Source: an uncultured bacterium
GTDB taxonomy: Bacteria > UBP6 > UBA1177
DNA: 64,000 nucleotides
NCBI GenBank assembly: GCA_905233945.1
Contig: CAJOFY010000010.1
Span: 1-64,000 of the forward strand
Direction: 5' to 3'
Made by a program: the position numbers and the translations under genes
Notes under the pieces: generated by a model
Seen by the model: the letters and a program-made list of their open reading frames with translations, nothing else
What the model was told of the DNA's origin: nothing
Database searches by the model: none
Shown here: positions 25,814 to 34,493 of the stretch, piece after piece
Position numbering within the stretch: the first letter of the stretch is position 1
How the letters are laid out: each line of letters opens with the position of its first letter

Positions 25814-26559
25814 TTTTTTCTCGTAAGTGAATGGTAAATTATAACCGGAAGACGTGGTATCATTCCGAGGTAAAGGCGGGTGTAAGTTTCGGAAATTCCT
25901 GCATTATCCCAAAACAGGCGGAAGTTTGAAATTCCGTCTGTGGGGTATGAAATTTTAACGGGTTCAGAGATTATCGGCACATTTGCCCAGAAAAGGCGCA
26001 CCAGAATTTCGATGTCAAACCCCATTCTTTTGTTGATGTAAAGCGTGCGTTTCAAAGTTCTCACAAAAGGGGCGACCGGATAAACACGGAAACCCACCAT
26101 TGCGTCTTTTATCGAGCGCGAAAGTGTGACAATGTGGATCCACATATTTGCAAATTCACGTCCCCGGACGCGGCTTTTCGGGGCATTTTCATCGTATTCG
26201 GGGCATCCGCAGATGACAGAATCGGGATTTTCGCGCGAAAGTTCAAGAAACCGCGGGATTTTCGAAGTGTCGTGCTGGCCGTCGGAATCAAGCTGGAAAA
26301 CGTGGGTCAGTCCCATTTCGGCAGCCTTGAGAACACCCGACGATACAGCTGCACCTTTGCCGCCGTTTTTCTCGCGGACTACTAAAACCGCATTTTTACT
26401 GTTATCGACTGCTTCTTTTATAAGTCTTTGATTTTCCTCGTCGTTTCCGTCATCGACCGCAATTATCGGAAAACCATATTTTTCAAGTTCCGCCAGAACG
26501 CCTTTCAAGGCCGCTCCGTGCCTGAAAACCGGGATGATAAAGCCGAATTTTTGTTCCAT
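25810..26559 (-). CDS. Family 2 glycosyltransferase (ApeJ-like)
   Basis: The 249-residue protein has a GT-A nucleotide-sugar fold. It shows FIIPVFRHG at the N-terminus, VDDGND, and the metal-binding DSDGQHD motif, with the C-terminal SYPTDGISNF typical of dolichol-phosphate-mannose synthase-like and Ape-cluster enzymes. It overlaps the acyltransferase gene by four bases (ATGA). In related clusters the glycosyltransferase and acyltransferase are one fused protein; here they are separate. Confidence 0.85.
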   Translation of the reverse strand: MEQKFGFIIPVFRHGAALKGVLAELEKYGFPIIAVDDGNDEENQRLIKEAVDNSKNAVLVVREKNGGKGAAVSSGVLKAAEMGLTHVFQLDSDGQHDTSKIPRFLELSRENPDSVICGCPEYDENAPKSRVRGREFANMWIHIVTLSRSIKDAMVGFRVYPVAPFVRTLKRTLYINKRMGFDIEILVRLFWANVPIISEPVKISYPTDGISNFRLFWDNAGISETYTRLYLGMIPRLPVIIYHSLTRKK

Positions 26560-26927
26560 TACGCCTCGTGGACTTCAAAAGTGCCGGTCGAATAGACCAT
26601 TTTCTGCAGTGTAAAATCTGAAATAGTGTAGGTGAGGGAGGGTTTTGTGCTGTCGTATTTCATTTCGAGAAGCGCAACTGTACCCGGAAGGATCGGGGAG
26701 GAGAACTTTATCCGCCTGATGTTGGGAACAAAGCGTTTCGTGCCGAAGTATATCCCTGCGAGTCTCGTCACGATTTCAAACTGCGCTACAGCCGGAAGAA
26801 GTTTGAACTCAGGAAAGTGACCGTCAAAGAAATCAGATTCTTCTTTGATATTGAGTTTTAATATAACATGCTGGTTTTCTTTAAGAATTTCTTCTTCAAT
26901 AACTATGCCGTGAAGATCTTTTTCCAT
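26559..26927 (-). CDS. 3-hydroxyacyl-ACP dehydratase, ApeI-like
   Basis: This 122-residue hot-dog fold protein contains FFDGHFPEFKLLPAVAQFE, the FabA/FabZ-type active-site block with catalytic His. In polyene synthesis it dehydrates 3-hydroxyacyl-ACP after each extension. It starts at the stop of the ApeGH gene, preceded by GAGGTG. Confidence 0.85.
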   Translation of the reverse strand: MEKDLHGIVIEEEILKENQHVILKLNIKEESDFFDGHFPEFKLLPAVAQFEIVTRLAGIYFGTKRFVPNIRRIKFSSPILPGTVALLEMKYDSTKPSLTYTISDFTLQKMVYSTGTFEVHEA

Positions 26928-28921
26928 TATTTCACCTCAAACAAAGCTGCGATTTCCTCTTTGTGTTTTTTTCCCTGGATGTCAGTCGGAAGTTTGTCCA
27001 GAAAGCGCCATTTTTTTGGAATTACCGTGTTTTCGAAGTAATGCATCAGAAAGTCGTGGAAATATTTGTTTATCGCATATTTTTCCTTGCCGGAAAACTC
27101 TGCTTTGCCTTTTTCGTTGAGGACAAGAGCCGCCGCGAGATACTGCCTGATGTCGTTTGAAAGGGCGATCACTTTTACATCTTCGACAAGTCCGCTTTCC
27201 AAAAGTCTGTTCTCGACTTCGGTAAGAGATATGCGCTTTTCCTCGATTTTGACGATCGAATCGCTGCGTCCTTTGAGGAGAAATTTGCCGTTTTCGAGCA
27301 TCTCAGCCATGTCAGCCGTCGCAAAACCTGCCGGATCCTTGATGTAGGGTGAGATTATGCGGAGGCATCCGTCATCACCCAGCCAGATTTTCGCGTTGTC
27401 GAAAGGAGTCCAGACAAGTCCGTCTTTATCCTGCATTCTGTATGCGATCCCAGAAGTTTCTGTGCTGCCATATACTTCAAGCGGGTAAATTCCGAAAAGT
27501 TTGTTTGTTTTTACCGCCAGTTCGGGACTCACCGCGCCGCCGCTTGTGAAAAGCCACGGATCGCGCATATTCAGCTTTTCTTCCATTTCGACGGTGCGTT
27601 TGAGAAACGCCGGAGTTGCCACAATCAAGTATTTTTCATCGTCAAGTGTCTCAAATTCTTCAGGAAATTCGATCCTTTTGCGCCTGAAAGGTGTCCCTGT
27701 CGCAAACGGAAGCGAAAAACCGAAAAGAAATCCGAAAATGTGGTGCTGGCTCACTGTCGAAACGAACTTCCTTTCTGAGATTTTATCGAGCCATTTCGAA
27801 ATTATGAAAGCGTTGTCCTCTTCGAATTCCTTCATTCTCTGCGGGACGGCTTTCGGTTTTCCGGTAGAGCCAGAAGTGAAGAGGAAAATGCGCGTCGTTT
27901 CGCCGTTTATTTCGGGAGTTTGTTCAATCTCTTCTTTTGGTGGTTTTTCTGATTTCTCAATAATTTCAGGGATGTAAAGTGAATTCTGAACTCCGGCGTC
28001 AGTTAAAAGTTCCATTCCGGGAAGAAGTGCTTCGGCAAGGAAATTTTCCGAAATATTCTGAGTCAGATGAACCGCTTTCCGGCACTGTAGAAGGGCAGTG
28101 AACGTGACACCGAAATACCAGAAATCGCCGCAGTGGAGAATGTATGAATCGGTTTGGCGGCTTTCAATGAACTTTCTCATTTTTGCCGTGTCGGCAAGGA
28201 AGTCGCCCCACGTTTTGAAAATGCCGTCAGACCATTTTCCGTCGTAGCAGACAACTGCGTCTTTTGCTCTGGACGCGGCTTTGAACTTTGTTACAGGAAA
28301 AACTTTTACCATTTTTTTATCCGCAAATTTTCTCACAATAAACTCAGCAGCAAACAAAACGCCCATAAGGATATACGATATTCCGCCGTTGTAAAGCGAC
28401 CAGAATTTATCCGCTTCATCAGGCGGAAATCCGAACAGTTTTCCGGCAAAAACCGTAAGAAGTGCAGCTGTTCCGTTGAAAATAAAGAAAATACACCACG
28501 CATAAGTCACTTTTCTGCAATAATTCTCAACACTTTTTTCGTGGAAAGAGCCTTTTATCGATTTGTCGGCAAGAGCTGCAAAACGGAAAATAATGTTCGG
28601 GCCAGAGATTAGAGTCGAACCGAAAAACATCAGTAAAATCAAATTGATGGCAACCGGATAAAGTTTAAGAAAAATAGATTCGTTTGTTAAAAAGCAAAGC
28701 AAACCGGCAAGAAAAAAGAGAAGGGAAGTCGCAAGCGGTTTCCATTCAAGGCTTTTCTCCTTTTTTTTAGCCGAAACACTTACGAAAAGCGCCGCGGCGA
28801 GAGCTATTATGCAAAGCGAAAGGAGTTTTAAAGGAAGTTTGAAAACAACTAAAAGTGCAAAAACTAAAATCGGATAAAGTGCTGAAAGAACATAGAAAAA
28901 TATCCGGAATGCTTTTTTCAT
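26927..28921 (-). CDS. ApeG-ApeH fusion: membrane domain plus AMP-ligase
   Basis: The 664-residue protein has about 210 N-terminal residues of membrane helices resembling the COG4648/ApeG membrane protein, including NGTAALLTVFAGKLFG and SLYNGGISYILMGVLFAAEF. An acyl-CoA synthetase/AMP-ligase domain follows, with the AMP-binding motif FLFTSGSTGKPKAVPQ, the core VYGSTETSGIAYR, and the C-terminal GRSDSIVKIEEKRIS. The ligase should activate an aryl or acyl starter and load it on the neighbouring ACPs. In enterobacterial ape clusters apeG and apeH are separate genes, so the fusion is notable. Confidence 0.85.
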   Translation of the reverse strand: MKKAFRIFFYVLSALYPILVFALLVVFKLPLKLLSLCIIALAAALFVSVSAKKKEKSLEWKPLATSLLFFLAGLLCFLTNESIFLKLYPVAINLILLMFFGSTLISGPNIIFRFAALADKSIKGSFHEKSVENYCRKVTYAWCIFFIFNGTAALLTVFAGKLFGFPPDEADKFWSLYNGGISYILMGVLFAAEFIVRKFADKKMVKVFPVTKFKAASRAKDAVVCYDGKWSDGIFKTWGDFLADTAKMRKFIESRQTDSYILHCGDFWYFGVTFTALLQCRKAVHLTQNISENFLAEALLPGMELLTDAGVQNSLYIPEIIEKSEKPPKEEIEQTPEINGETTRIFLFTSGSTGKPKAVPQRMKEFEEDNAFIISKWLDKISERKFVSTVSQHHIFGFLFGFSLPFATGTPFRRKRIEFPEEFETLDDEKYLIVATPAFLKRTVEMEEKLNMRDPWLFTSGGAVSPELAVKTNKLFGIYPLEVYGSTETSGIAYRMQDKDGLVWTPFDNAKIWLGDDGCLRIISPYIKDPAGFATADMAEMLENGKFLLKGRSDSIVKIEEKRISLTEVENRLLESGLVEDVKVIALSNDIRQYLAAALVLNEKGKAEFSGKEKYAINKYFHDFLMHYFENTVIPKKWRFLDKLPTDIQGKKHKEEIAALFEVK

Positions 28922-28939
28922 CGGGAAAGTTTGAAAGGA

Positions 28940-29221
28940 CTATCTGCCGTCTTCTTTCGGCAGTTCTTCGTCAGCAAGGTAGGGATGAAGCGCGTCAACG
29001 ACATCCTGAACTGTGCGGACAGATCTCAGAATCATCGGATCGATATTGCCTTTTCCTGCCGGAATATACTCTTTCATTTTTACAAAAAGATCGATTGCGT
29101 CAATCGAATCGAGGTTGAGCTGTTCCCTCAGATCAGCTTCGGGAGTGATTTTATCCGCATCAATTTCAAATTCAGCGGCTAGTATTTTTTTGAGTTCGTT
29201 GAAAATTTCTTCTTTTTTCAT
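28940..29221 (-). CDS. Acyl carrier protein 2
   Basis: This 93-residue carrier protein has the phosphopantetheine-attachment motif LNLDSIDAIDL. AAGGAG precedes the ATG at 29221; an upstream in-frame start at 29260 overlaps the previous ACP gene. It resembles ApeF-type ACPs in position, next to the AMP-ligase gene that would load it. Confidence 0.9.
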   Translation of the reverse strand: MKKEEIFNELKKILAAEFEIDADKITPEADLREQLNLDSIDAIDLFVKMKEYIPAGKGNIDPMILRSVRTVQDVVDALHPYLADEELPKEDGR

Positions 29222-29231
29222 TTCAAGCTCC

Positions 29232-29498
29232 TTATTTTGTTTCTTCCCTTGTTGCGGCAATGTATTCAGCCAATGCGTTTACAGACGCGAAATGTTTGCG
29301 GTTTTCGGCATTGTCGGACGAAAATTTGATTCCGAATTTCTTTTTGAGCGCAACTCCGAGTTCGAGTGCATCGATCGAATCAAGGCCGAGTCCTTCACCG
29401 AAAATCGGCTCACTGTCAACTATGTCTTCAGGTTTGATGTCTTCGAGTTCCAGTGACGAAATAATCACTTTTTTTATCTCGTTTTTTAATTCTTCCAT
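29232..29498 (-). CDS. Acyl carrier protein 1
   Basis: This 88-residue carrier protein has the motif GLGLDSIDALEL for phosphopantetheinylation. GAGGAAG precedes the ATG at 29498. It is the first gene of the Ape-like operon (ApeE position) and lies about 60 bases after a predicted promoter. Two dissimilar ACPs in tandem are a hallmark of aryl-polyene and related clusters. Confidence 0.9.
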   Translation of the reverse strand: MEELKNEIKKVIISSLELEDIKPEDIVDSEPIFGEGLGLDSIDALELGVALKKKFGIKFSSDNAENRKHFASVNALAEYIAATREETK

Positions 29499-29550
29499 TG
29501 CTTCCTCATTTCTAAAATCCAACAGCTGCGGATCGTTCCGCCAAAAAATT

Positions 29551-29584
29551 CGCAGTATTGTAGGGATTTTGTATATAAAGGCAA
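29551..29584 (-). promoter_or_regulatory. Predicted promoter of Ape-like operon
   Basis: Minus strand: TTGCCT (29584-29579), a 16-bp spacer, TACAAT (29562-29557), then ACTGCG. Confidence 0.55.
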
Positions 29585-29616
29585 TTTTTTTAAATTCAGA
29601 AGTTTAAAGTGATATA

Positions 29617-30849
29617 TTATTTGTTTTTGATTTTTTCCCAGTATTCCTTGATTTTTGCTTCGTAGCCTATGTTTTTCATCTTGTAGAACTGCGGCGGCTC
29701 GACATCGCCGGGGAAATAGCGCTGGTCGACCCAGTGGTTTTCGTAGTCGTGCGGATATTTGTAGTCGCCTTTCTCTTCGCCTGGAGCAAAAGAGGAGTCA
29801 TTGATGAGATGTTTCGGGATTTCAAGAGCCGGATGTTCCTTAAAATAATCTTCCGCCGCATGAAGCCCCATGTAGCTTGCGTTGCTTTTTGGAGCGGTCG
29901 CCAGATAGTTTACGATATGCGCTAAAATTATTTTTCCTTCGGGGTATCCAACAGCCTGAAAAGCCTGAAGAGCCGAAACTGCGAGTTCAAGCGCCCTCGG
30001 ATCGGCGTTTCCTACGTCTTCGGAAGCGAAAATTATCATTCTACGCAGTAAAAACAGCGGGTTGTCGCCCGATTCGATCATTTTGACGAGGTAATAAAGC
30101 GCTGCGTCCGGGTCGCTTCCGCGGAGACTTTTGATGAAAGCTGAAATAGTGCGATAGTGGAAATCGCCCGTTTTATCGTACTGGTTCGGATTTTCGACGA
30201 GTTCCATCACGTTTTCGCGGGTGATTTTTCCGTCTCCGCTCAGATGATACGCGCTTTCCATTATCGAAACTGCGATCCTGACATCGCCTGAAGCCTCTTT
30301 CGCCATGATTTCAAGAAGTTCGTCGTCGATTTCGGCTTTGAGATAATCCTTTGCCTTGTGCAGAACTTTCATAATGTCTGCAACCGAGATTTTCGAAAAT
30401 CTGACGCTTCTGGCACGCGAAAGGAGCGCGTTGTTGACATAAAAAGATGGGTTTTCAGTCGTAGCGCCGATAAAGACGATTCCCTCGTTTTCTATCATCG
30501 GCAGGAAAATATCCTGCTGCGCCTTGTTGAAGCGGTGGATTTCGTCGATAAAGACGATCTGCTTGTTCACGAAAACCGATTCCCGGTCTTTGTAAAGGAT
30601 TTTCTTTATGTCGGCGGAACTGTCGGTAACTGCCGAAAATTTATAGAGTTTTGCACCGTAAAGCCCGGCTGTTATCCGTGCTACCGTCGTTTTTCCGGTT
30701 CCGGGAGGGCCGTAAAATACCATTGAAGGCAGAAAACCTGATTTTAAGAATGATTTCAATAGCTTGATGACATTCTGCTGACCGACTACGTCATCGAAAG
30801 TTTCGGGGCGGAGCACCGAATACAAAGGAATGTAAGCTGAACCGTTCAT
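29617..30849 (-). CDS. rarA: Replication-associated recombination protein A
   Basis: RarA/MgsA (Mgs1/WRNIP1 family) is a clamp-loader-like AAA+ ATPase acting at stalled replication forks. The 410 residues begin with the family hallmark LRPETFDDVVGQ, with Walker A GPPGTGKTT (about 47-55), Walker B IVFIDEIHRF, sensor ATTENPSF and the RarA C-terminal block (ANYLATAPKSNASY-like). Its start overlaps the upstream gene's stop. Confidence 0.95.
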   Translation of the reverse strand: MNGSAYIPLYSVLRPETFDDVVGQQNVIKLLKSFLKSGFLPSMVFYGPPGTGKTTVARITAGLYGAKLYKFSAVTDSSADIKKILYKDRESVFVNKQIVFIDEIHRFNKAQQDIFLPMIENEGIVFIGATTENPSFYVNNALLSRARSVRFSKISVADIMKVLHKAKDYLKAEIDDELLEIMAKEASGDVRIAVSIMESAYHLSGDGKITRENVMELVENPNQYDKTGDFHYRTISAFIKSLRGSDPDAALYYLVKMIESGDNPLFLLRRMIIFASEDVGNADPRALELAVSALQAFQAVGYPEGKIILAHIVNYLATAPKSNASYMGLHAAEDYFKEHPALEIPKHLINDSSFAPGEEKGDYKYPHDYENHWVDQRYFPGDVEPPQFYKMKNIGYEAKIKEYWEKIKNK

Positions 30850-32510
30850 TTCTTTTTGGCCGGAACCGTGCCGTCCGGATTGAGGCCGCGCGCTTTATAG
30901 TCGGCTTTGATTTTAGCCTCTTTCACGTCTTCGGGAGTCATAAACAGTTCTTTGTATTTTTCGGGAACGAAAACTGTCGAATCGTTTTTGAGTACCGCGA
31001 AAACCGTATCGGAAAACCCTTTTTCGTGGTCGGCAATCCGTGCGTCGTCCGAAATGAAAAGAGAGTAGGAGAGCATTCTTGCCCTGACAGGATCTTCTTC
31101 GTCGATAACGAAAGCGGCGAGGTTGTTCTCGACCTGCTCGGCAGTCCGCCAGTCAACCGGAGTATCGTATTTGCGGAACATCGTTTTTTTGATCGGGTCG
31201 AAGAAATAAATCTTGTCGGGATACTCTTTCTTGAGCTGAATGAGATAAGCGTTTTTCGCGTCATATTCCTTAATGGAATCAAGGTCTTTCCTGATTTTTT
31301 CGCTCAGTTCATCTAACCGCGTCATTATCACGTTTTCATTCTTTCTGGTGACGACGAAGTATCCTTCCTCCGGCATGAGTTTGATCGCGCCTCGGATTTT
31401 GTCGGTGACTGAGAAAGGATCGTCGATAGAAACCGACCAGCGGACATATTCTTTCGGAAGTTTCCACATTCCGTGGCGGTCGCCCAGATAAATCAGATAG
31501 TTGAACTTAACTTTCGGCAGCTTTTCCTTGAGCTGTTTCATAAAAAGCGCTTCTCTGAAAAAGTTTACGTCAATGCTTACATTCGGGCTCAGGATTTTCA
31601 CGCTTTTCTTCTCGCCGTCAAGCTCGATTTTGTTCGGATCGGCGTAGGGGATAAACGCTTTAACGCTCTCGAAATTCGGCGTTTTGTCGATTGTCGAACG
31701 TACTTTCAGGTTGCCCAGAATATTGAGCAGAAGCGCCTTCTTCTCGTTTTCCGAAATCGAAGATGGTTTAGAGAGAGCCTCTTTCAGCATATTCGCGAAA
31801 GATTTGTCAGAAATTGCGTAAATCTGTTTTGCGATTTCATCGACCGAAGATGCAGAATCGGTTTTTTCCTTCGTCAAAGTGTCGAGAAGTTTTTTTCTGT
31901 TCTGGATTTCGCTGGGGGAGAGGAGGGGATTGTCGAAAAGATAGTTGAGAACGACTTCTGCTTTTGCGTAAGCCGTTGATTTCTTTTTGTAATTCCGATA
32001 CTGCCTTTCCCAAAACTCGGAAATTTCACCTGATGCCAGATTGTAATAGGAAATTTCGGACATTTTTTTGCCCGTTTCCAACAATTCGTAAAGTGCCGGA
32101 AATGATGAAAGATTCTGTTCTTCCTTTATCGCTTCGCCTGTTTCCGAATGAGTTTCGTTGATCAGTTTCGCAACATTCAGCATTTCGTTGACTTCGTTTT
32201 CCGACTGCCGGATCATTGCGTAAAACTCTTTGTTCCAAAACTCGGATCCGAGATTCGTTGCTCTGATTACGAGCTTGTTTTCTTCAAAAACGGTGTATGT
32301 GAGCGGTTGTTCTACGAAAAAATCCTTGTAATATTCGGAATACTGCTTTGCCGCAGCGAAACGGTCATATTCCTTGTCGCTTGACCATTTGATCATAAAA
32401 TAAAGGAAAAGTCCGCCGACGATGATAAGGAGAATGAGATAGCGCCAGTGGGAGCTGCTGTTCCGGCCTGCTGTAAGTTCTGAGGCGCGTACTTTTCTTT
32501 TGGGGGACAT
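30846..32510 (-). CDS. Membrane-anchored protein resembling ApbE
   Basis: The 554-residue protein has one N-terminal transmembrane helix (about 23-42) after a basic segment, with the rest periplasmic or external. Two stretches resemble the FAD:protein FMN transferase ApbE layout. The region with SENEVNEMLNVAKLIN and LYELLETGKKMSEISYYNL is like the ApbE N-terminal helices. The later NYLIYLGDRHGMWK and WSVSIDDPFS are like the ApbE GGD and DP block. The catalytic Gly-Gly and metal Asp residues are not convincingly conserved. Function is therefore unknown. It sits between khpA and rarA with overlapping ends. Confidence 0.7.
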   Translation of the reverse strand: MSPKRKVRASELTAGRNSSSHWRYLILLIIVGGLFLYFMIKWSSDKEYDRFAAAKQYSEYYKDFFVEQPLTYTVFEENKLVIRATNLGSEFWNKEFYAMIRQSENEVNEMLNVAKLINETHSETGEAIKEEQNLSSFPALYELLETGKKMSEISYYNLASGEISEFWERQYRNYKKKSTAYAKAEVVLNYLFDNPLLSPSEIQNRKKLLDTLTKEKTDSASSVDEIAKQIYAISDKSFANMLKEALSKPSSISENEKKALLLNILGNLKVRSTIDKTPNFESVKAFIPYADPNKIELDGEKKSVKILSPNVSIDVNFFREALFMKQLKEKLPKVKFNYLIYLGDRHGMWKLPKEYVRWSVSIDDPFSVTDKIRGAIKLMPEEGYFVVTRKNENVIMTRLDELSEKIRKDLDSIKEYDAKNAYLIQLKKEYPDKIYFFDPIKKTMFRKYDTPVDWRTAEQVENNLAAFVIDEEDPVRARMLSYSLFISDDARIADHEKGFSDTVFAVLKNDSTVFVPEKYKELFMTPEDVKEAKIKADYKARGLNPDGTVPAKKK

Positions 32511-32749
32511 TATTTGTTCTCTTCAATGATTTCCAAAACGACTTTCTGATTCTGACGGCTTGCAACCGCACTGATGAGAGTGCGGAGAGCTGTTGCAGTT
32601 CTGCCGCTTTTGCCGATAACTTTACCGACATCTTCGGGAGCTACTCTGAGCTCGATTATGGCCGTGTTTTTGCCTTCGATGTAGCTGACTTCGACTGCTT
32701 CCGGAGCATCAACCAGTTTTTTTGCGATGAATTCAACAAACTCTTTCAT
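32510..32749 (-). CDS. khpA: RNA-binding KH protein KhpA
   Basis: This 79-residue protein has a single KH domain with GKVIGKSGRTATALRTLI, the GxxG-containing RNA-binding loop, matching KhpA (YlqC). KhpA usually works with KhpB/Jag in RNA-dependent control of cell wall growth. The start at 32749 follows GGAGG; the stop overlaps the next start (TAATG). Confidence 0.92.
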   Translation of the reverse strand: MKEFVEFIAKKLVDAPEAVEVSYIEGKNTAIIELRVAPEDVGKVIGKSGRTATALRTLISAVASRQNQKVVLEIIEENK

Positions 32750-32870
32750 AAGAACCTCCAAAAATAGAATAGGGATAAAACTCGACATTAAAAAATAAAA
32801 CCAAATGTCTGGCAATATTTAGTGATTTTTGTTAAAAATGCAATTTTTTTATGGTTTTACAGAATTTTTT

Positions 32871-34397
32871 TTAGTATTGTCCGGTTCCGGGTTTGTATTC
32901 ATCGGCTTCCCATGTGAAATTGTCTATCAAGACAAGTGAATCCAGAGCATGATCTCCGAGATCCCAGATTGCGAGTCTGAGCGTGATGACTTCGCCGCCA
33001 ACTACGTTTCCGCGTGTCGTGAGCCAGCCGGTTCCGCCGTGTGATTCGAAGCCTGTGCTGACAAGGTCTTCCGTGCCGACACACGATGTTTGTGTCGCAG
33101 GATAGCTTGAAACGGGTGAACACTGGGTGAAAAGTCCTGAAGGAGCGAGGTTTACACCGACAGGGTTGCCGTTTGCATCCATTGCAAGGTTTTTGTCGGC
33201 AGGATTCTGCAAAGTCGGATCGCTGCTTGTATGAGTCGAGTCGAGCAGAGCTACGAAAAAGTCGTTGAATGAAGAACAAATCCAGGAGGGGTATTCTATT
33301 GTCAGGAAGTAGAGATTGAAACTGAACGATTTTGCAGTTTTGGGAGTTCTGATTCTCATTTCGAGCATTACTGCATCATTTACTGAACCGCTTGTTCCTG
33401 AGCTGCCGTTACAACCGGGAGCAGAAGGAAATTTTCCGCCGTTTGCTGCGAGCCAGTCTGAGGGGGCACCAGTTGTAGCACCCGAATAATTTGAGACGAA
33501 AGGATCTGAAACTGTCCCCGAACTGAGCCCGAGCATAAGGTTTCCTGCTTGAGGCTTTATTACGTTTCCGAGTTTGGAAAGAAGTCCGTTGCTGCCGTTA
33601 TGAACGATGGCATCACCGTTCGGAGCCGTGATTTTTGCGCTGATAAGTCCCCAGTCGCTGGAATCTTCGGTAGTTGTCTTGCAGAGCCCGATCGCTTTCG
33701 CATAGTCAACAGGGTCGGTAGAATTTGCCTCGATTTCTGAATCGCAGTTGTAACTTATTTCACCGCTGTATTCGCAGATGTGCGAAGGAATACTGTTGTC
33801 CCATGCCTGGGACGGGGCAGGACAGTCATCTGTTGATTCGCAGCAGTCCGTGCACGAACCGTGACCGTCATCGTCAAAATCTGTGCCGTTGTCAACGATG
33901 CCGTCGCAGTCGTCGTCAATTTCGTTGCTGCAAAGTTCACCGATTTCTGGAACCGGTTCGTATCCGCCGACGCATTTGCCCCATGTTCCGTCTTCCTGAC
34001 ATGTTCTTTTCGCGGCTTTGCACGGCCCGATGCCTTCGGTTCCTGCTGGTCCCTGATAATCGCAGAACTGGGTGTCGCCTGGATTGCAGTTTCCGGTTAT
34101 CGGCCCCTGATCGTCGTGGTTGACAGGTCCGGTGTCGCTCTCGTCTCCGTTGTTGCCGTTGTCGCCGCCGTCTCCGTTGCCGCCGCCGTTTCCACCGTCT
34201 CCGCCGTTGTCTGAACCGTCAGTGCAGATTTTCTTGTCAGGGTCGCAGGTATAGCCGAGGGGGCAGTCGAAATTCGATTCGCAACTCTGCCCTGAAGCAG
34301 AATTCGTATCAGTGGTGTCCTCCTCATCGTCACCGCCGCATGATACAAAACAGAGCGTAAAAACCGAGATAATCAACGCAAACTTCAATAACTTCAT
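32871..34397 (-). CDS. MopE-type/choice-of-anchor L-like lipoprotein 1
   Basis: The 508-residue protein has lipobox FVSC20. A Cys-rich module (CESNFDCPLGYTCDPDKKIC) and a Gly/Asn/Asp low-complexity linker follow. Next is the block GPCKAAKRTCQEDGTWGKC leading to the metal-binding motif NEIDDDCDGIVDNG, as in MopE-like proteins. The C-terminal half resembles choice-of-anchor L domains (FNDFFVALLDS, then TGWLTTRGNV and LIDNFTW). Probably a surface protein; ligand unknown. The start follows GGAGG. Confidence 0.85.
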   Translation of the reverse strand: MKLLKFALIISVFTLCFVSCGGDDEEDTTDTNSASGQSCESNFDCPLGYTCDPDKKICTDGSDNGGDGGNGGGNGDGGDNGNNGDESDTGPVNHDDQGPITGNCNPGDTQFCDYQGPAGTEGIGPCKAAKRTCQEDGTWGKCVGGYEPVPEIGELCSNEIDDDCDGIVDNGTDFDDDGHGSCTDCCESTDDCPAPSQAWDNSIPSHICEYSGEISYNCDSEIEANSTDPVDYAKAIGLCKTTTEDSSDWGLISAKITAPNGDAIVHNGSNGLLSKLGNVIKPQAGNLMLGLSSGTVSDPFVSNYSGATTGAPSDWLAANGGKFPSAPGCNGSSGTSGSVNDAVMLEMRIRTPKTAKSFSFNLYFLTIEYPSWICSSFNDFFVALLDSTHTSSDPTLQNPADKNLAMDANGNPVGVNLAPSGLFTQCSPVSSYPATQTSCVGTEDLVSTGFESHGGTGWLTTRGNVVGGEVITLRLAIWDLGDHALDSLVLIDNFTWEADEYKPGTGQY

Positions 34398-34426
34398 AGT
34401 ATCCTCCTTAAAAAATCAACCTTCTT

Positions 34427-34454
34427 ATTTTAAGGATATGCCGAAAAATATCAA
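34427..34454 (-). promoter_or_regulatory. Predicted promoter of lipoprotein 1
   Basis: Minus strand: TTGATA (34454-34449), a 16-bp spacer, TAAAAT (34432-34427). Confidence 0.5.
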
Positions 34455-34493
34455 GTCTTATTTGAGATTGAAAAAAGAGATCTTTTTGACTGG

